Shown here: positions 6,504 to 13,841 of the stretch, one piece after another | Layout of the letters: every line of letters starts with the position of its first letter | Numbering within the stretch: position 1 is the stretch's first letter | Source of the DNA: Salinactinospora qingdaonensis | GTDB taxonomy: Bacteria > Actinomycetota > Actinomycetes > Streptosporangiales > Streptosporangiaceae | Direction: 5' to 3' | NCBI RefSeq assembly: GCF_039539445.1 | Contig: NZ_BAABDD010000016.1 | Location: 1 to 64,000 of the forward strand | DNA: 64,000 bases | Notes under the pieces: generated by a model | The model's database searches: none | Seen by the model: the letters and a program-made list of their open reading frames with translations, nothing else | What the model was told of the DNA's origin: nothing | Made by a program: the position numbers and the translations under genes

Positions 6504-8006
6504 CTACTCGTCGGCTATGGCGGCAAGGCGGCTGCGCAGTCCCGGCTTGTCGACTTTGCCGACAGCGCTGCGCGGCAGCTCGTCGGCGAAAACGACAGTG
6601 GTCGGCAGCTTGTAGCGGGCCAGCCGCTGAGCCAGAAAGGCGCGCAGCTCGTCTGGGGTGGGCCGATGGTCAGCGGCGGGTACGACCAGCGCCGCCCCGG
6701 ACTCGCCCCACGTCGCGTCCGGCACGCCGACCACGGCGCACTCGCGCACCGCGGGGTGTGCGGCCAAGGCGGCCTCGACCTCCGCCGGGTAGACGTTCTC
6801 CCCGCCGGAGACGTACATGTCCTTCAACCGGTCCACGATCCGGAAGTAGCCTTCTTCGTCGACCTCGGCGGCGTCGCCGGTGTGCAGCCATCCGTCGCGC
6901 AGCGCCGCCGCCGTCTCCTCGGGCCGGTTCCAGTAGCCCGGGGTGACGTTGGGGCCCTCCACCAGGACCTCGGCGGGTCCCGGGCCGTCGTCGGCGGTGC
7001 GCACGTCGGTGAAGAACGCCGCGACTCCGGCGCTGCCGGCCTTTCGGCGACAGTCGGCCACGGGGAGCAGCAGCGCGCCGGGGGCGGCCTCGGTCATGCC
7101 GTACCCCTGCACGAACGCCAAGCCGCGATGCATGTAGCGCTCGATGAGCGGCGCGGGGACAGGGGCGCCGCCGCACAGCAGCAGCCGCAGCCCCGACAGG
7201 TCGGCTTCCCGCCAGCGGGGCGAGCGGGCGATCCGCTCGTACATGGTGGGGACCCCGAACATCACCGTCACCCCTTCCCGCTCCACCAGGTCAAGGGTGC
7301 GGTCGGGGTCGAAGCGCTCCTCGACGAGCAGGCAGCCCCCTTTGAGCAGTGTCGGCAGGCACAGCATGTTCAGCGCGGCCGTGTGGAACATGGGCGCGCT
7401 GACCAGTGCGGTGTCGGTGCTCGCCAAATCGGTGTCGACGACGGTGTTCACGCAGTTCCAGATGACGTTGCCGTGGGTGAGCACAACACCTTTGGGGCGG
7501 CCCGTGGAACCGGAGGTGTAGAGCAGCAGGAACGGGTCACCGTGCTCGACGGGCCGGTCGATCGGCTCGCGTCCCGCCGCCGCGACCGCGGCTTCGAAGT
7601 CGTCCTCGGCGCCGCCCACGGTGAGCACCCCCTCCACCATGCCGGCGCCGCGCAGGCAGGCGGCGTCGGCATGGCGGGCGGCGTCGACGACGAGGAGGGT
7701 GGGCGAGCTGTCGGCGGCGACGGTTTCCAGCTCGGCGCGGGCCAGCCGGGTGTTGAGTGGAGTGAAGACCGCCCCCAGCAGGGCGGCGGCGAACATCGCC
7801 TCAAGGAACTCGGGCCGGTTCGCCCCCAGGTAGGCGACACGGTCCCCGCGCGCCACTCCGCGTGCCTCGAAGGCGTGGGCCAGGCGTGTGGCGCGTTCTT
7901 CCAGTTCGCTGTAGGTGAGGGTGCGTCCGGCGTGCCTGAGGGCGGGGCGCGCGCCGGCCGCGCGTCGCCGCCGAGCGGGCCATGATCCGATGCCGTGGTT
8001 GCGCAT
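6504..8006 (-). CDS. fcs: Feruloyl-CoA synthetase (acyl-CoA synthetase family)
   Basis: A 500-residue adenylate-forming enzyme. The AMP-binding P-loop LLYTSGSTGRPKG is at 161-173. YGMTEAAPG, GWLHTGD, VDRLKDMYVSGGENVYP and a C-terminal lysine in PRSAVGKVDKPGL are all in order. The N-terminus MRNHGIGSWPARR closely resembles, as I recall it, feruloyl-CoA synthetases of Amycolatopsis and Streptomyces. It would activate ferulate, coumarate or caffeate to the CoA thioester in the cytoplasm for the hydratase-lyase encoded two genes upstream. It is third in the ech-transporter-fcs operon, 25 bp after the transporter. Exact substrate preference is inferred from context. Confidence 0.85.
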   Translation of the reverse strand: MRNHGIGSWPARRRRAAGARPALRHAGRTLTYSELEERATRLAHAFEARGVARGDRVAYLGANRPEFLEAMFAAALLGAVFTPLNTRLARAELETVAADSSPTLLVVDAARHADAACLRGAGMVEGVLTVGGAEDDFEAAVAAAGREPIDRPVEHGDPFLLLYTSGSTGRPKGVVLTHGNVIWNCVNTVVDTDLASTDTALVSAPMFHTAALNMLCLPTLLKGGCLLVEERFDPDRTLDLVEREGVTVMFGVPTMYERIARSPRWREADLSGLRLLLCGGAPVPAPLIERYMHRGLAFVQGYGMTEAAPGALLLPVADCRRKAGSAGVAAFFTDVRTADDGPGPAEVLVEGPNVTPGYWNRPEETAAALRDGWLHTGDAAEVDEEGYFRIVDRLKDMYVSGGENVYPAEVEAALAAHPAVRECAVVGVPDATWGESGAALVVPAADHRPTPDELRAFLAQRLARYKLPTTVVFADELPRSAVGKVDKPGLRSRLAAIADE

Positions 8007-8031
8007 GGCGGTCTCCTTTGAACCGGAAAGG

Positions 8032-9339
8032 TCAGATGCGTCGGAGGTCGCGCGCGGAGGTTTCGGGAGTGAAGGCGACCACCAGGGTCGCCAGCAGGGA
8101 CATCCCGGCGAGGTAGAGGCCCACGGCGAACGATCCGCCCACGGCGGCGAACAGTGCGGTGGCGACGATGGGCGCCAGCCCGCCGCCGATCACGTTGCCC
8201 AGTTGGTAGCCGGCGGAGACGCCGCTGTAGCGCACCCGGGTGGGGAACAGCTCCGATAGTAGCGCGGGCAGCGGGCCGTACTGGGCGGACAGGGCGATGA
8301 CCGCGAGGCCGCACGCGAGCAGCGCCCAAGCGAACGTCGCGCGGTCGAACATCGGGAAGAAAAGGAGCGCGAGCACGATCTGGGCGATGCCGCCGCCGAT
8401 GAAGACACGGCGCCGCCCGAGCCGGTCGGTCAGCGCCGACCAGGCGGGGATGGCGCCCAACTGGACGACGCTGGCGAGGGTGACGACGACCAGCAGGGTG
8501 TTGCGCGAGTACGACAGCTCCGTGGTTCCGTAGGACAGGGTGTAGGTCAGGACGATGTATCCGAGTGCGGTTGAGGCGGCTGTGGCGAACATGGCGCGCA
8601 GCACGCCCAGCGGGTGGCGGCGCACGATCTCGACCAGGGGCGCGGTGCGGACGGGCTCTTGTTCGCCGCGTTGCTCCTCGAACAGCGGGCTCTCGTTGAT
8701 CCGGCGGCGAATCACGTAGCCGACACCGATGAGGACGATGCTGGCGAGGAACCCGAGCCGCCATCCCCAGGCGGTGAACGCCTCGGTGGTGGCGGTGGAG
8801 GCGGCCAGCATGACGAGGTTCGCGGCGATCGCCCCGGCGGGCACGCCGAGCTGCGGGGCCGCCCCGTACAGTCCGCGCCGGTTCTCGGGGGCGTGTTCGA
8901 CGGCCATGAGCGCCGCCCCGCCCCATTCGGCGCCCACGCCAAGACCTTGGGCCAGCCGCAGGATCACGAGCAGGATGGGCGCGGCGACACCGATCTGAGC
9001 GTAGGTCGGCAGCAGCCCCACCGCGACCGTGGCCACGCCCATGACGAGCAGCGACACCACGAGCATCCGCTTGCGTCCGATGCGGTCGCCCAGGTGGCCG
9101 GCGACGATTCCGCCGAGCGGGCGGGCGACGAAGCCCACGGCGAACGTGGAGAGAGCAGCCAACTGGCTGGCGAGGGCGTTGTCGGAGGGGAAGAACTGCG
9201 GGCCGAAGACGAGCGCCGCCGCGGCTCCGTACAGGAAGAAGTCATACCACTCGATGCTGGTGCCGATGAAGCTCGCGAGGGCGATCTTGCGGGCTTCACG
9301 GTGGTCGGAGGAGGTGGGGGATCGCAGTGGGCCGGTCAC
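8032..9339 (-). CDS. MFS transporter, metabolite:H+ symporter (MHS) type, probable hydroxycinnamate uptake
   Basis: The 435-residue protein has about 12 hydrophobic segments. MHS features are clear: ALASFIGTSIEWYDFFLYG (residues 19-37), the loop GHLGDRIGRKRMLV between TM2 and TM3, RLAQGLGVGAEWGGAALMAVEHAP, and a central RRRINESPLFEE. Family members import carboxylates and aromatic acids by proton symport across the cytoplasmic membrane. Lying between ech and fcs, it is probably the ferulate/coumarate importer. Specificity cannot be read from sequence. Confidence 0.8.
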   Translation of the reverse strand: MTGPLRSPTSSDHREARKIALASFIGTSIEWYDFFLYGAAAALVFGPQFFPSDNALASQLAALSTFAVGFVARPLGGIVAGHLGDRIGRKRMLVVSLLVMGVATVAVGLLPTYAQIGVAAPILLVILRLAQGLGVGAEWGGAALMAVEHAPENRRGLYGAAPQLGVPAGAIAANLVMLAASTATTEAFTAWGWRLGFLASIVLIGVGYVIRRRINESPLFEEQRGEQEPVRTAPLVEIVRRHPLGVLRAMFATAASTALGYIVLTYTLSYGTTELSYSRNTLLVVVTLASVVQLGAIPAWSALTDRLGRRRVFIGGGIAQIVLALLFFPMFDRATFAWALLACGLAVIALSAQYGPLPALLSELFPTRVRYSGVSAGYQLGNVIGGGLAPIVATALFAAVGGSFAVGLYLAGMSLLATLVVAFTPETSARDLRRI

Positions 9340-9391
9340 GGTGGCCTCCGTTCTGGGGGTGTGCCCCTGGTGCGGGTTCGTGGTGGGGTGG

Positions 9392-9417
9392 GCCCGAGGA
9401 CCCCCGCTTCCTCGGGC
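9392..9417 (-). terminator. Hairpin between ech and the transporter gene
   Basis: GCCCGAGG (9392-9399) pairs with CCTCGGGC (9410-9417) across a 10-nt loop in the 102-bp gap. It may attenuate rather than end transcription, giving more ech than transporter transcript. Confidence 0.35.
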
Positions 9418-9441
9418 GCTGGAGGTGCTGGAAAGGGCGGT

Positions 9442-10305
9442 TCAGTCGCGCGTGTAGTGACCCAGACCAGGGCGGAAGCTCTTGGCGTCGAGGAACTGCT
9501 CCAGGCCCTGGCTGCGCCCCTGCTCCGGGTCGAGGAACTGCGACTGCTCCAATTTGGCGTAGAGGTAGTCTTCGGCCTGGTCCCAGGGCATCTCGGCGGC
9601 GAGCTTGTAGCCGATCTTCGCCGCCCGCAGCACCACGGGGTTCATGGCGGCGAGACGGGCGGCCAGCTCGCGGGTGCGCTCGTGGAGATCGGCCGCGGCC
9701 ACGGCCTCGTTGACCAGCCGCATCCGGGCGGCGGCTCGGCCGTCGAATGTCTCGCCGGTCATGATGTGGTACAGCGCGTCGCGTTGGGGAACGACCGCGG
9801 CGAGCGCCCTGCTGACGACCCCGCCGGGTGGGATGCCCCAGTTGATCTCGGACAGGCCGAAGCGGGCGTCCTCGTCGGCGATGGCCAGATCGCAGGCGAC
9901 CAGCGGGGTGAACGCCCCGCCGAAGCACCAGCCGTTGACCATGGCGATGGTGGGTTTGGGGTAGGTGGACAGCCGCCGCCACTGCCACTGCGCGGCGTCG
10001 CGGCGGACCCGGTTTTGCAGGGCGAGGTCGCCGGTGGCGTCGACGTCGCGGAAGTACTCCTGGAGATCCATGCCGGCGGTCCACGCCTCGCCGGCGCCGG
10101 TGAGGACGAGCACGCGGCACCGCTCGTCGTGCTCCAGCGCGTCCAGCGTGCGCACCATCTCCTCGTTGAGCCGAGGGTTCATCGCGTTGCGCTTGTCGGG
10201 CCGGTTGAGCCTCACCCAGGCGATGCCGTCCTCGAACTCGACCAGGACCGTGTCTCCCCACGGTGGGGAGGTGTCGTCGGACGCGGCGCCGACTGCGGAG
10301 CCCAT
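9442..10305 (-). CDS. ech: Feruloyl-CoA (p-hydroxycinnamoyl-CoA) hydratase/lyase
   Basis: The 287-residue crotonase-fold enzyme is very close to known hydroxycinnamoyl-CoA hydratase-lyases. It has LTGAGEAWTAGMDLQEYFR (oxyanion-hole region and the Tyr at 84), AMVNGWCFGGAFTPLVACDL, GLSEINWGIPPGG with the catalytic Glu at 153, and the C-terminal NPVVLRAAKIGYKLA, EDYLYAKLEQS and FLDAKSFRPGLGHY. It hydrates feruloyl-CoA and cleaves it to vanillin and acetyl-CoA. ATG 10305 is chosen because AGGAGG lies directly upstream and the homologous region starts soon after; the longer frame runs into the operator region. It is the first gene of the leftward catabolic operon. Confidence 0.93.
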   Translation of the reverse strand: MGSAVGAASDDTSPPWGDTVLVEFEDGIAWVRLNRPDKRNAMNPRLNEEMVRTLDALEHDERCRVLVLTGAGEAWTAGMDLQEYFRDVDATGDLALQNRVRRDAAQWQWRRLSTYPKPTIAMVNGWCFGGAFTPLVACDLAIADEDARFGLSEINWGIPPGGVVSRALAAVVPQRDALYHIMTGETFDGRAAARMRLVNEAVAAADLHERTRELAARLAAMNPVVLRAAKIGYKLAAEMPWDQAEDYLYAKLEQSQFLDPEQGRSQGLEQFLDAKSFRPGLGHYTRD

Positions 10306-10313
10306 TTCAACCT

Positions 10314-10368
10314 CCTTGATATAAGGAACCTTGATGAATAGGTAACAAGGACCTTGATAACGTGTCAA
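10314..10368. promoter_or_regulatory. Probable MarR operator region between ech and marR
   Basis: Three overlapping dyads lie in 55 bp: CCTTGATATAAGG (10314-10326), CCTTG with CAAGG as ends of 10329-10350, and TTGATAACGTGTCAA (10354-10368). The motif CCTTGAT recurs three times. The position between divergent ech and marR is what is expected for hydroxycinnamoyl-CoA-responsive MarR repressors. Direct binding is inferred. Confidence 0.65.
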
Positions 10369-10865
10369 CCATGACGGAATCCACCCGGGCGACCGAGGAG
10401 CCGGACCACCCACCCAGACTCCCCGAACCGCGCATCATCTACCTGGTCAAGCGGGTAGAGCTCATCGCCCGCGCGCAACTGGACCAGATCACCCGGGAAC
10501 ACGGGCTGACCACCCCGCAATACACGGCGCTGAGCGTCCTCCGGGCCCAACCGGGGCTGTCCGCCGCTCAACTGTCGCGCCGCTCGTTCGTCAGCCCGCA
10601 GGCGATGACCGAGATGGTCGGCGCGCTCGAAACGAAGGGGATGATCAGTCGCCACCCCGATCCGGAGAACCGTCGCGTCCTGCGCGCCTACCTGACCGAC
10701 GACGGGCGCGCCGCGTTGGAAGCCTGCGACCGCGGCGCCGACCTCCTTGAGGAGCACATGCTCCGCGACGTCACCCCGCAGGACACCACGGCACTACGGC
10801 GAGCGCTATCGGCCTGCGCCTCCGGCCTGGGGCCCTTGGAGGGGACCGACACCGCGCGCCTATGA
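10362..10865 (+). CDS. MarR-family transcriptional regulator of the hydroxycinnamate cluster
   Basis: The product is about 165 residues with a winged helix-turn-helix. Helices LTTPQYTALSVLRAQPGLSA and LSRRSFVSPQAMTEMVGALE are followed by the wing DPENRRVLRAYLTDDGR, a classic MarR layout. GTG 10362 or ATG 10371 can start it; both lie at the edge of the operator dyads, so the transcript is nearly leaderless. Divergent placement from ech makes it the likely repressor, relieved by a hydroxycinnamoyl-CoA. The effector is inferred from similar clusters. Confidence 0.85.
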   Translation: MSTMTESTRATEEPDHPPRLPEPRIIYLVKRVELIARAQLDQITREHGLTTPQYTALSVLRAQPGLSAAQLSRRSFVSPQAMTEMVGALETKGMISRHPDPENRRVLRAYLTDDGRAALEACDRGADLLEEHMLRDVTPQDTTALRRALSACASGLGPLEGTDTARL

Positions 10866-10914
10866 ACGGCCCACCGGCGGCAGCGGGTCCAGCGGGATAT
10901 GGGACGGTGCCGCT

Positions 10915-11010
10915 TAGGTTCTGTTCTTCGGACGGCCGGGGTGGAGGTCCGCGGGGAGGTTCTTCGTCCGCTCGTGCCTCGATCGCTCCGCGATCTCGGC
11001 AGCCCAGGGG
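10915..11010 (+). repeat. Dispersed palindromic repeat, copy D, extended form
   Basis: Starts TAGGTTCTGTTCTTCGGACG and leads through a G-rich part to the core TTCGTCCGCTCGTGCCTCG / GATCGCTCCGCGATC (10981-10995) / TCGGCAGCC. It is convergent with copy E. Confidence 0.85.
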
Positions 11011-11042
11011 TGGGTGCCCTAGCTTGGCGGTGCTCAGGCAGG

Positions 11043-11111
11043 GGCCACCCATAGCCCCAGGGGCGGACTATGCCAATAAGGGCCACCTACAGCCCCAGGG
11101 GGCGGACTATG
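11043..11111 (+). repeat. Two near-identical 30-bp direct repeats
   Basis: 11043-11072 and 11081-11111 share AGCCCCAGGGGCGGACTATG with small changes; spacing is 38 bp. A weaker third trace is near 11148. Confidence 0.7.
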
Positions 11112-11201
11112 TCGGGGGTGCTGTGATTTGACGGTACTCAACGGGGGGCGCCACCTATAGTCCCCACCCCCGGGGGCTGGGTTCTGCAACCTGCCACCAC
11201 A

Positions 11202-11295
11202 CCCCAAGAAGGCGCTTGCCTGCCATGATGTGCGGGACGGGATCTCAGGTGGCTGCGCCAGGTTGGCGCCACGCCCCCAAGAAGGCGCTTGCCTG
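11202..11295 (+). repeat. Two 21-bp direct repeats
   Basis: The text CCCCAAGAAGGCGCTTGCCT recurs at 11202 and 11275, 73 bp apart. Each contains the inverted motif AAGGCGCTT. No coding role is seen. Confidence 0.7.
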
Positions 11296-11382
11296 TCGTG
11301 GTGTCTTGCAGCTATAGCGCGTTCCCCGCCCCCGGCGAGCCCCCCTCTCGGTTGCGGTCACCTCGGCCACCGCGCCCCCTCA

Positions 11383-11421
11383 GGCTGCCGAGATCGCGAA
11401 GCGATCGAAGCACGAGCGGAC
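11383..11421 (-). repeat. Dispersed palindromic repeat, copy E
   Basis: Reverse copy: GGCTGCCGAGATCGC, 3-nt loop, GCGATCGAAGCACGAGCGG. It faces copy D, with about 415 bp between cores. Confidence 0.85.
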
Positions 11422-11550
11422 GTACACCACTTCCCCACCCCGCTCGACACTCCCGGCGAGACCTCCGGAGGTCGTTGACCCCGCGCCGCACTCCGGGCGC
11501 CATCTCAGCGGCTCCCCCGTGGCTCCGCCCCGGGGGCCGCTTAGGGGAGG

Positions 11551-12810
11551 TTAGGCGCCGGAGAGGACAGCCTCGGTGAAAGGGTTACGGAACTTGCCGG
11601 CGGGGTCGAACGTGCGCACCAGCCGCGCGAAATCCCCCGCGCGCTCGTAGCCGGCGGCGGCCTTGGCGGTGGGCACCGTGGTGAGCTTGCCCCAGTGCGG
11701 GCGAGCGCCCAACGGCAGCAGGCACTCCTCGACCGCGGCGAGCACGGGCAGCACGGCTTCCGGCTCCTTGCGCCAGGTGAAGTGGAACGTCACGGAGTCG
11801 CGCCCATAGGCGGGGCTCAGCCACAGGTCGTCGGCGCACACGGTGCGCACCTCGGCGATGTGCAGCAGCGGCGCCACCCGGTGGCCGATCTCGCGCAGTG
11901 CCGCGAAGGCGGCCGGCGCCGCCTCGCGCGGTAGGTAGAACTCCGACTGCAACTCATCGCCCGCACTCGGCGTCAGGTCGGGCCGGAAATGGGGGAGCCG
12001 CTCGTGCCAAGGCCCCACAGCCCCCATCTGTTCGGTGCTGGACTCCGGCGGCATGCCCGGCACCGGATTCTTGGGCTCGCGCGCCGGTCGCCCCCCGCTC
12101 CACGAGCCGGCGGGACGGTCGGTGCGGTGCTTGAGCCACACGTCGGCCGTGTCGGCGCGCCAGTCGGTGAACGCGCTGACGCTGGAGGCGGCGCCGAAGA
12201 CGTCGTCGAAGCGCTCGGCGATCTCGTCGAGCGGCACGTCGACGAGCACCCGCTGCGTCATCTCGTAGGCGGGCTCGATGTCGAGCGACAGCCGCGTGAC
12301 GACACCGAGCGCGCCGAGGGCGACCACCGCGCCGGGGAAGGTCTGCGGGTCGGTGTCGCGGCGCAGCTCCACCAAATCGCCCTCCGCACCGACGAGTTGC
12401 AGTGCCGTGACGGAGGCGGCCAGGCAGCGCTGGGTGTCGCCGGAGCCGTGGGTGGCGGTGGCGCACGAGCCCGCGACCGAGATGTGGGGCAGCGACGCCA
12501 GGTTGGCCAGCGCGAACCCGGCTTGGTGCACGGCGCGGGCGACTTCGGCGTAGGTCATGCCGGCGGCCACGGTCACGGTCGAACTCGCCGGGTCGATCTC
12601 GGCCAGCGGCGGCAGCCCGTCCAGTCTGACCAGGTCGTGAGCGGAGTCGGCGACGAGGTTGAAGGAATGGCCGCTGCCGAGGGCCCGAATCCCCGCACTG
12701 TCACGGACGATTCGGCGCAGCTCGTCGACGCTGGCGGGCCGGTGGACTCGCGCGCAGCCGAAGGTGACGTTACCGGCCCAGTTCGTGACCGGCGGGTGGG
12801 GCGTGGACAT
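11551..12810 (-). CDS. aldO: Alditol oxidase (covalent FAD, VAO family)
   Basis: The 419-residue protein begins MSTPHPPVTNWAGNVTF. It has the VAO-type FAD domain, with ALGSGHSFN placing the flavin-linking His at residue 48, then LASLPHISVAGSCATATHGSG and VVALGALGVVTRLSLDI. The C-terminal substrate domain includes FTDWRAD, LKHRTDRPAGS, GPWHERLPHFRPD, PAYGRDSVTFHFTW and ARPHWGKL, matching Streptomyces alditol/xylitol oxidase. It oxidises the terminal carbon of alditols such as xylitol or sorbitol, reducing O2 to H2O2. ATG 12810 has GGAG upstream; the longer frame upstream reads through palindromic repeat copy F and is rejected. There are no coupled neighbours. Confidence 0.9.
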   Translation of the reverse strand: MSTPHPPVTNWAGNVTFGCARVHRPASVDELRRIVRDSAGIRALGSGHSFNLVADSAHDLVRLDGLPPLAEIDPASSTVTVAAGMTYAEVARAVHQAGFALANLASLPHISVAGSCATATHGSGDTQRCLAASVTALQLVGAEGDLVELRRDTDPQTFPGAVVALGALGVVTRLSLDIEPAYEMTQRVLVDVPLDEIAERFDDVFGAASSVSAFTDWRADTADVWLKHRTDRPAGSWSGGRPAREPKNPVPGMPPESSTEQMGAVGPWHERLPHFRPDLTPSAGDELQSEFYLPREAAPAAFAALREIGHRVAPLLHIAEVRTVCADDLWLSPAYGRDSVTFHFTWRKEPEAVLPVLAAVEECLLPLGARPHWGKLTTVPTAKAAAGYERAGDFARLVRTFDPAGKFRNPFTEAVLSGA

Positions 12811-12905
12811 GAACACTCCGATGGTTGGCGGCAGGGCTCGGCGCACACGAGCCGCGGATCGTCGTCGACAGGGGAACGCGGGACGGCCCCATGCGCTTGG
12901 CCTGG

Positions 12906-13000
12906 GGACTGTTTTTCGGACGGCTGAGGTGGGGGCCGTGAGGGTGTTCTTCGTCCGCTCGTGCCTCGATCGCTGCGCGATCTCGGCAGCCTGCGGGGCG
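12906..13000 (+). repeat. Dispersed palindromic repeat, copy F, extended form
   Basis: Begins GGACTGTTTTTCGGACGGCT, continues through a G-rich part, and has its core at 12948-12991 (GATCGCTGCGCGATC stem). Downstream text to about 13060 (GCTCACCCACGTGCGCCCAC) resembles the right half of the 148-bp element at 60756-60903. No reverse partner is seen within 500 bp. Confidence 0.8.
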
Positions 13001-13316
13001 ACGGCGGAGACGCTCACCCACGTGCGCCCACCACCGGCCCTCGCTGCCCGTCCACAACCAGCGCCTCGGCGGCTTCCCGCGCCGCCGCTGCCGCCCCAGG
13101 GCGCGTGAACGGGGCTGCCGGTGGACGCGGGTCGCGGCAGCGCCCCTCCCCCGGACGCAACGACCGACATTCCCGCGGCGCAGCGCGGTACAGCGGAATC
13201 TGTCGCACCGCCACAGTATAAATGTCGGGTCTTTGGGGGCGATCTGGACGGGTTCCACCCTACAGAGCCGTACAGATGGGCCTATGTCGAGGAACTGTTA
13301 CATGGAAGGTGACGCT

Positions 13317-13841
13317 GTGGATACGGAACGTGCCGACTTCGGGCAGCGGAGTGGGGTGAACGTCGTGCCGCCCGCCCGCGCCCGCAAACTGGCGAAGGTG
13401 CCCTTTGTGGAACTGGCGGACGGGCGGCTACAGGGCGTGGTGTCGAGCGGCTCGGACACCGCGCGGGTGTACGTCTCCTCGATCACCGCGGGCTCCCATG
13501 CCCTGAACTGCGGCACCAACAACAACCGGCCCTGCGGCGGCCTCTCCCAGGGAGGGGCGTGCAAGCACCTGGACTCCCTGGTGAACGAGGCCGTACTCCA
13601 GTACGGGGCGCAGCGGGTCGCCGACTACCTGCAAGCCCCAGCCCACCTGCGAGAAGCCGACGACGCGGAGCGCTCCGCGGAGGCCGCCCTGCGCGCGTGT
13701 CTGGAAGGCAAACCCGAGTCGACACCACCGGGGGTGGTGTTCGGGCGGTTCCTGCGCTACCTGTCCTATCTGGAGGTGCCGGGCACCACCACCGCCCTGC
13801 CCGAGATGCACTGGTTCCCAGCCACGGGAGCGGACCGCTGA
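13317..13841 (+). CDS. SWIM-like zinc-binding protein, first gene of the MoxR-vWA operon
   Basis: With GTG 13317 (AAGGTGA seven bases upstream) the product is 174 residues; ATG 13302 and ATG 13284 are alternatives. Residues 65-84 carry C-x7-C-x8-C-x-H (NCGTNNNRPC then GGACKH), resembling a SWIM zinc motif. The rest is helical and ends FGRFLRYLSYLEVPG. The stop overlaps the next start (TGATG). SWIM proteins occur beside MoxR/vWA genes, as E. coli yehQ does beside yehLMP, so a substrate- or nucleic-acid-binding adaptor role is plausible. The spacing differs from the standard CxC start, so this is a variant or a convergent site. Confidence 0.7.
   Translation: MDTERADFGQRSGVNVVPPARARKLAKVPFVELADGRLQGVVSSGSDTARVYVSSITAGSHALNCGTNNNRPCGGLSQGGACKHLDSLVNEAVLQYGAQRVADYLQAPAHLREADDAERSAEAALRACLEGKPESTPPGVVFGRFLRYLSYLEVPGTTTALPEMHWFPATGADR

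Larger units (their letters stand above)
10866..11550. other. Intergenic region, about 690 bp, built of repeats
   Basis: No supported gene. It holds palindromic repeat copies D and E as a convergent pair, two 30-bp direct repeats at 11043-11072 and 11081-11111, and two 21-bp direct repeats at 11202-11222 and 11275-11295. Confidence 0.6.

Noticed and set aside
8614..10341. 575-codon plus-strand frame opposite the transporter and ech
   Set aside because: Antisense shadow of two clear genes and would span the operator region.
12770..13258. Minus-strand frame with RDRAAIEARADEE-like text
   Set aside because: The protein text is a translation of palindromic repeat copy F. The same kind of text appears wherever the repeat occurs, so it is not coding.
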